From WTKD01 sp965243525 (lineage in GTDB: Bacteria; Spirochaetota; Spirochaetia; WTKD01): DNA of 64,000 nt. Of the stretch, positions 61,729 to 64,000 are shown piece after piece; the first letter of the stretch is position 1, and each line of letters begins with the position of its first letter. Below the pieces are notes generated by a model. The model was not told the origin of the DNA and made no database searches. It worked only from the letters and a program-made list of their open reading frames with translations. The stretch is from the NCBI GenBank assembly GCA_965243525.1, contig OZ251568.1, positions 1,302,001 to 1,366,000 on the forward strand, written 5' to 3'. The position numbers and the translations under genes are program-made.

Positions 61729-62568
61729 TTATCCCTTAATGGATCCGGCGGTTATCCCGGTTATCAAATTCCGAGCTGCAAAGAACGTAAAGAAAAATGC
61801 AGGAATCGCAATAATTGTTGCAATAGCGGTGATCTGTCCCCATTGAGTTCCAGCATCGGTGAGATACAGCGATACTGCTACGGGCAGTGTTCTGGTTAAT
61901 CTGTTGGTGAGCACAAGGCTCAGAATAAACTCATTCCATGCAGTTCGAAAGGTGAAAATTGCAGCGACCGAAAGACCTGGCCCAATGAGTGGTATCACGA
62001 TTTTGAAGAATGTTTGGAAACTACTACACCCATCGATATAGGCGGATTCCTCTATGCTTAGGGGAAGTTCTGCGATAAATGTAGAAAGCAACCAAATGCC
62101 AAAGGGCATGGTCAATGCGGTATAGACAAGAATGAGGCTGAGGCGCGAATCTGAAATGCCTAAATCTCTGAATAAAATAAACACAGGTACTACCAAAATA
62201 ACTGGGGGAATGGTTTTCATCAAGAAAGTAGCGCTGGAGAATATCTTCTTTGCTATGAAGGTTCTCCGCACAAGCACGTAAGCTGCCATTGCAGCTGCAG
62301 TAACACTCAAAGCTGTGGAAGAAAGAGCGACTATGGTGCTGTTGATGAAGAACCGCAAAAAATTCTTTTCGGTTAATACATCGATGTAATTTGAGAGTAC
62401 TGGTGTGAAAAAGAATTTAGGGGGAATTTGGAAGGCGTCTACTTCGTTTTTCAAAGAAGTAGTAATCATCACGTAGAGTGGAAAAAGGCAGAGAGCGAGG
62501 CCGAATATGATTGCAAGGTAGCGGAGAATATTCCACACTATCTTTCTTTTGTTATTTGTTTCAAGCAT
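61729..62568 (-). CDS. Sugar ABC transporter, permease (MalG-type)
   Basis: Inner-membrane permease of 279 residues with about six membrane segments. LFPLYVMITTSLKNEVDAF at the N terminus and the EAA loop IEESAYIDGCSSFQTFFKIVIPLIGP. C terminus LITGITAGSIKG. Lies 2 bp after its partner permease and 9 bp before araD. Confidence 0.92.
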   Translation of the reverse strand: MLETNNKRKIVWNILRYLAIIFGLALCLFPLYVMITTSLKNEVDAFQIPPKFFFTPVLSNYIDVLTEKNFLRFFINSTIVALSSTALSVTAAAMAAYVLVRRTFIAKKIFSSATFLMKTIPPVILVVPVFILFRDLGISDSRLSLILVYTALTMPFGIWLLSTFIAELPLSIEESAYIDGCSSFQTFFKIVIPLIGPGLSVAAIFTFRTAWNEFILSLVLTNRLTRTLPVAVSLYLTDAGTQWGQITAIATIIAIPAFFFTFFAARNLITGITAGSIKG

Positions 62569-62570
62569 GA

Positions 62571-63476
62571 TTAGGTCTTCCTTTCTGATCTAGATTTGAG
62601 TAATACGGTGAGGATGGTGATGATGCCTAGCAATATGATGGCAGTTGCCGATGCGATACCGAGTCGTTGCCCTATGAATGCTCTCTTGTAGAGGTGTAGC
62701 GAAAGCACTTCTGTTGAAACTCCCGGTCCACCAAAGGTCATATTGTAAATTACCACAAGGCTCCTGAATGAATCTATCATACGGAGCACAGCGGTAATAC
62801 CTATGATTGGCATTATCAGCGGAAGTTTTATATAGAAAAGATTCTGGAAATAGCTTGCCCCATCGACTTTTGAAGCTTCCGTGAGTTCCTTGGGAATGCC
62901 AGCGAGTCCAGAAAGAATCAGCAAGAAGACAAAGGGGGTCCATTGCCATACATCGGCAATGATCACTGCCCACAGTGCAATTTTTGGATCTGAAAGCCAT
63001 CCAACGGATGACAAACCAATACTCTTCAACAAGAAATTGATCATTCCATAGGAAGGATTATATAAGAAGCGCCAGATAACACCGACCACGACAGGAGCCA
63101 CCATGATAGGAAGTACGAACACCGAGCGAAACAGACGCAGTCCGCGAATACCCTGTTCCAGCAAAAGTGCAATTACTGTTCCTACAAAAAGTTCTATCAC
63201 AACTACACTGCAGGTGAACCCCAAGGTTACTTTGAAACTTTCCCAGAAGTATTCATCGGCGAATAGTTCTCGATAATTTCTCAGTCCTACCCAGATGGGA
63301 TTATTTCGCAGGTTGCGTAACTGCCATTCAAAAAAGCTGAGTCGTAACCCACTGAGTACTGGATAGATCAATACAAGAATCATAATGACCACTGCGGGCA
63401 GGATGAAAAGATACGTATCAGGGACCTTGTTCATGGTATGAAATTTCTTCTTTGGAATGGATACTGTCTTTTTCAT
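62571..63476 (-). CDS. Sugar ABC transporter, permease (MalF-type)
   Basis: Partner permease of 301 residues. Six or seven membrane segments; the EAA loop is LTEASKVDGASYFQNLFYIKLPLIMP. N terminus is basic (MKKTVSIPKKKFH). No ATPase gene is in the operon. An attenuating hairpin lies between this gene and the upstream binding protein. Confidence 0.92.
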   Translation of the reverse strand: MKKTVSIPKKKFHTMNKVPDTYLFILPAVVIMILVLIYPVLSGLRLSFFEWQLRNLRNNPIWVGLRNYRELFADEYFWESFKVTLGFTCSVVVIELFVGTVIALLLEQGIRGLRLFRSVFVLPIMVAPVVVGVIWRFLYNPSYGMINFLLKSIGLSSVGWLSDPKIALWAVIIADVWQWTPFVFLLILSGLAGIPKELTEASKVDGASYFQNLFYIKLPLIMPIIGITAVLRMIDSFRSLVVIYNMTFGGPGVSTEVLSLHLYKRAFIGQRLGIASATAIILLGIITILTVLLKSRSERKT

Positions 63477-63507
63477 AAAAATTTCCTTCCCTGGTTTGAT
63501 CCAGATA

Positions 63508-63537
63508 TAAAAGCGACCCCTCTATGGGGCCGCTTTC
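63508..63537 (-). terminator. Attenuating hairpin between binding-protein and permease genes
   Basis: On the minus strand AAAGCGGCCCC and GGGGTCGCTTT form an 11-bp stem with one G-T pair and a 5-nt loop, followed by TTTTAT. It limits read-through into the permease genes. Confidence 0.85.
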
Positions 63538-63560
63538 TTTATTGTGTCCTGTTTAATACC

Positions 63561-64000
63561 CTATTGGATATACCCAGCACGTTTCATAATAGCCCGTACG
63601 GGCTCAACGATGTCCTGCATCGCCTGTTTAGGTGTCTTTTCTCCAGTGAGTGCTTGATTGATCGCAACTCCAAGATAGGGGCCATTTATTTCTCCCCATT
63701 CAGGGATAATAGGACGCCAGTCAGGATTTGCGTTCTTCAATTGCTCCTCAAGAACTGCAAATTCAGGATATTTTTCCTGTAATTCAAGATCACCAACGGT
63801 AGAACTTCTGAAAGGAGCTCCTCCGTTTTCTACAATCTTTCGCTCTGTTTCTTTCATCGTGAGAAATTGCATGAAGAGAAAAGCTGCTTCTGGATTTGCT
63901 GCATTAGTAGGAATAGCAAGGCCAAAACCACCAGTTTCAGAAAGGTTTGTTTTTGCTTTTGGATGTGGAGCAAATCCCACTTTGTCATAAACCTTCGATT
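63561..64000 (-). CDS. Sugar ABC transporter, substrate-binding protein, C-terminal part (cut by window edge)
   Basis: The frame continues beyond the right edge, so only about 146 C-terminal residues are visible. GGFGLAIPTNAANPEAAFLFMQFLTMKETERKIVENGGAPFRSS is typical for family 1 sugar-binding proteins (CUT1), as is PNPDWRPIIPEWGEI-like (NPDWRPIIPEWGEINGPYL). It heads the operon with two permeases and araD. The ligand is probably a pentose or arabinoside, by context only. Confidence 0.88.
   Translation of the reverse strand, partial: SKVYDKVGFAPHPKAKTNLSETGGFGLAIPTNAANPEAAFLFMQFLTMKETERKIVENGGAPFRSSTVGDLELQEKYPEFAVLEEQLKNANPDWRPIIPEWGEINGPYLGVAINQALTGEKTPKQAMQDIVEPVRAIMKRAGYIQ

Overview
The window looks like chromosomal DNA of a spirochaete (Spirochaetota; Treponema/Sphaerochaeta/Spirochaeta-like). 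This is inferred from the solute-binding proteins, whose signal peptides end in a Gly-Gly-Ala-(Glu/Asp) stretch, from the many sugar ABC importers without their own ATPase, and from the overall gene content. I could not run a search, so the taxon is a judgement. Coding density is high and most genes lie in short operons with overlapping starts and stops.

Layout. 1-4.75 kb (minus): a D-xylose operon, xylF-xylG-xylH-xylA, with xylA cut by the window edge. 4.9-8.9 kb: a TVP38-type membrane protein, a large GH13 lipoprotein and a GNAT acetyltransferase. 9.1-16.9 kb: a type II-C-like CRISPR locus with cas9, cas1, cas2, a probable tracrRNA on the minus strand, and an array of 24 repeats of 37 nt with 23 spacers. 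This is followed by a YdeI/OmpD-associated-type gene and then decayed repeats flanking a second, diverged copy of the tracrRNA/leader module. 16.9-28.8 kb: mixed metabolic and hypothetical genes (DM13 protein, AEC transporter, nucleotidyltransferase, glycosidase, Gfo/Idh/MocA oxidoreductase, RecQ-type helicase, adenosine deaminase, HExxH lipoprotein, endonuclease III). 28.9-30.9 kb: tRNA-Pro(TGG), tRNA-Arg(TCT), a diguanylate cyclase and a Nudix hydrolase. 31.1-45.7 kb (plus): a long TCA-cycle gene cluster, sdhAB-sucCD-sucAB-FNR-lpd-gltA, running on into an aldo/keto reductase, an SDR and thyX. 45.7-50.2 kb (minus): de novo pyrimidine genes pyrC-pyrB-pyrFE(fused)-pyrD. 50.4-53.7 kb: a TAXI-type TRAP transporter with a thiamine-binding-fold protein. 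53.8-64 kb: PEP carboxykinase, a sugar ABC importer, ThpR, a GLUG-repeat lipoprotein, and a second sugar ABC operon with araD, cut by the right edge.

How it fits together. Pentose uptake and isomerisation (xylFGH, xylA, araD), CUT1-type importers and a surface GH13 enzyme point to a saccharolytic lifestyle. In all three ABC operons a hairpin separates the binding-protein gene from the transporter genes, as expected if binding protein is made in excess. The succinate dehydrogenase/2-oxoglutarate dehydrogenase cluster with citrate synthase is nearly a full oxidative TCA arm, but no membrane anchor (sdhC/D) is encoded beside sdhAB.

The most striking object is the CRISPR locus. Spacer 2 (14414-14443) ends in a 20-nt stretch that is the hallmark stem-loop of a Cas12a (type V-A) direct repeat, so this Cas9 system appears to target a rival CRISPR array. 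The tracrRNA/leader module exists in two copies that align without gaps over 132 bp and keep a shared open frame and stop codon. A cargo-like gene lies between the intact array and the decayed repeats.
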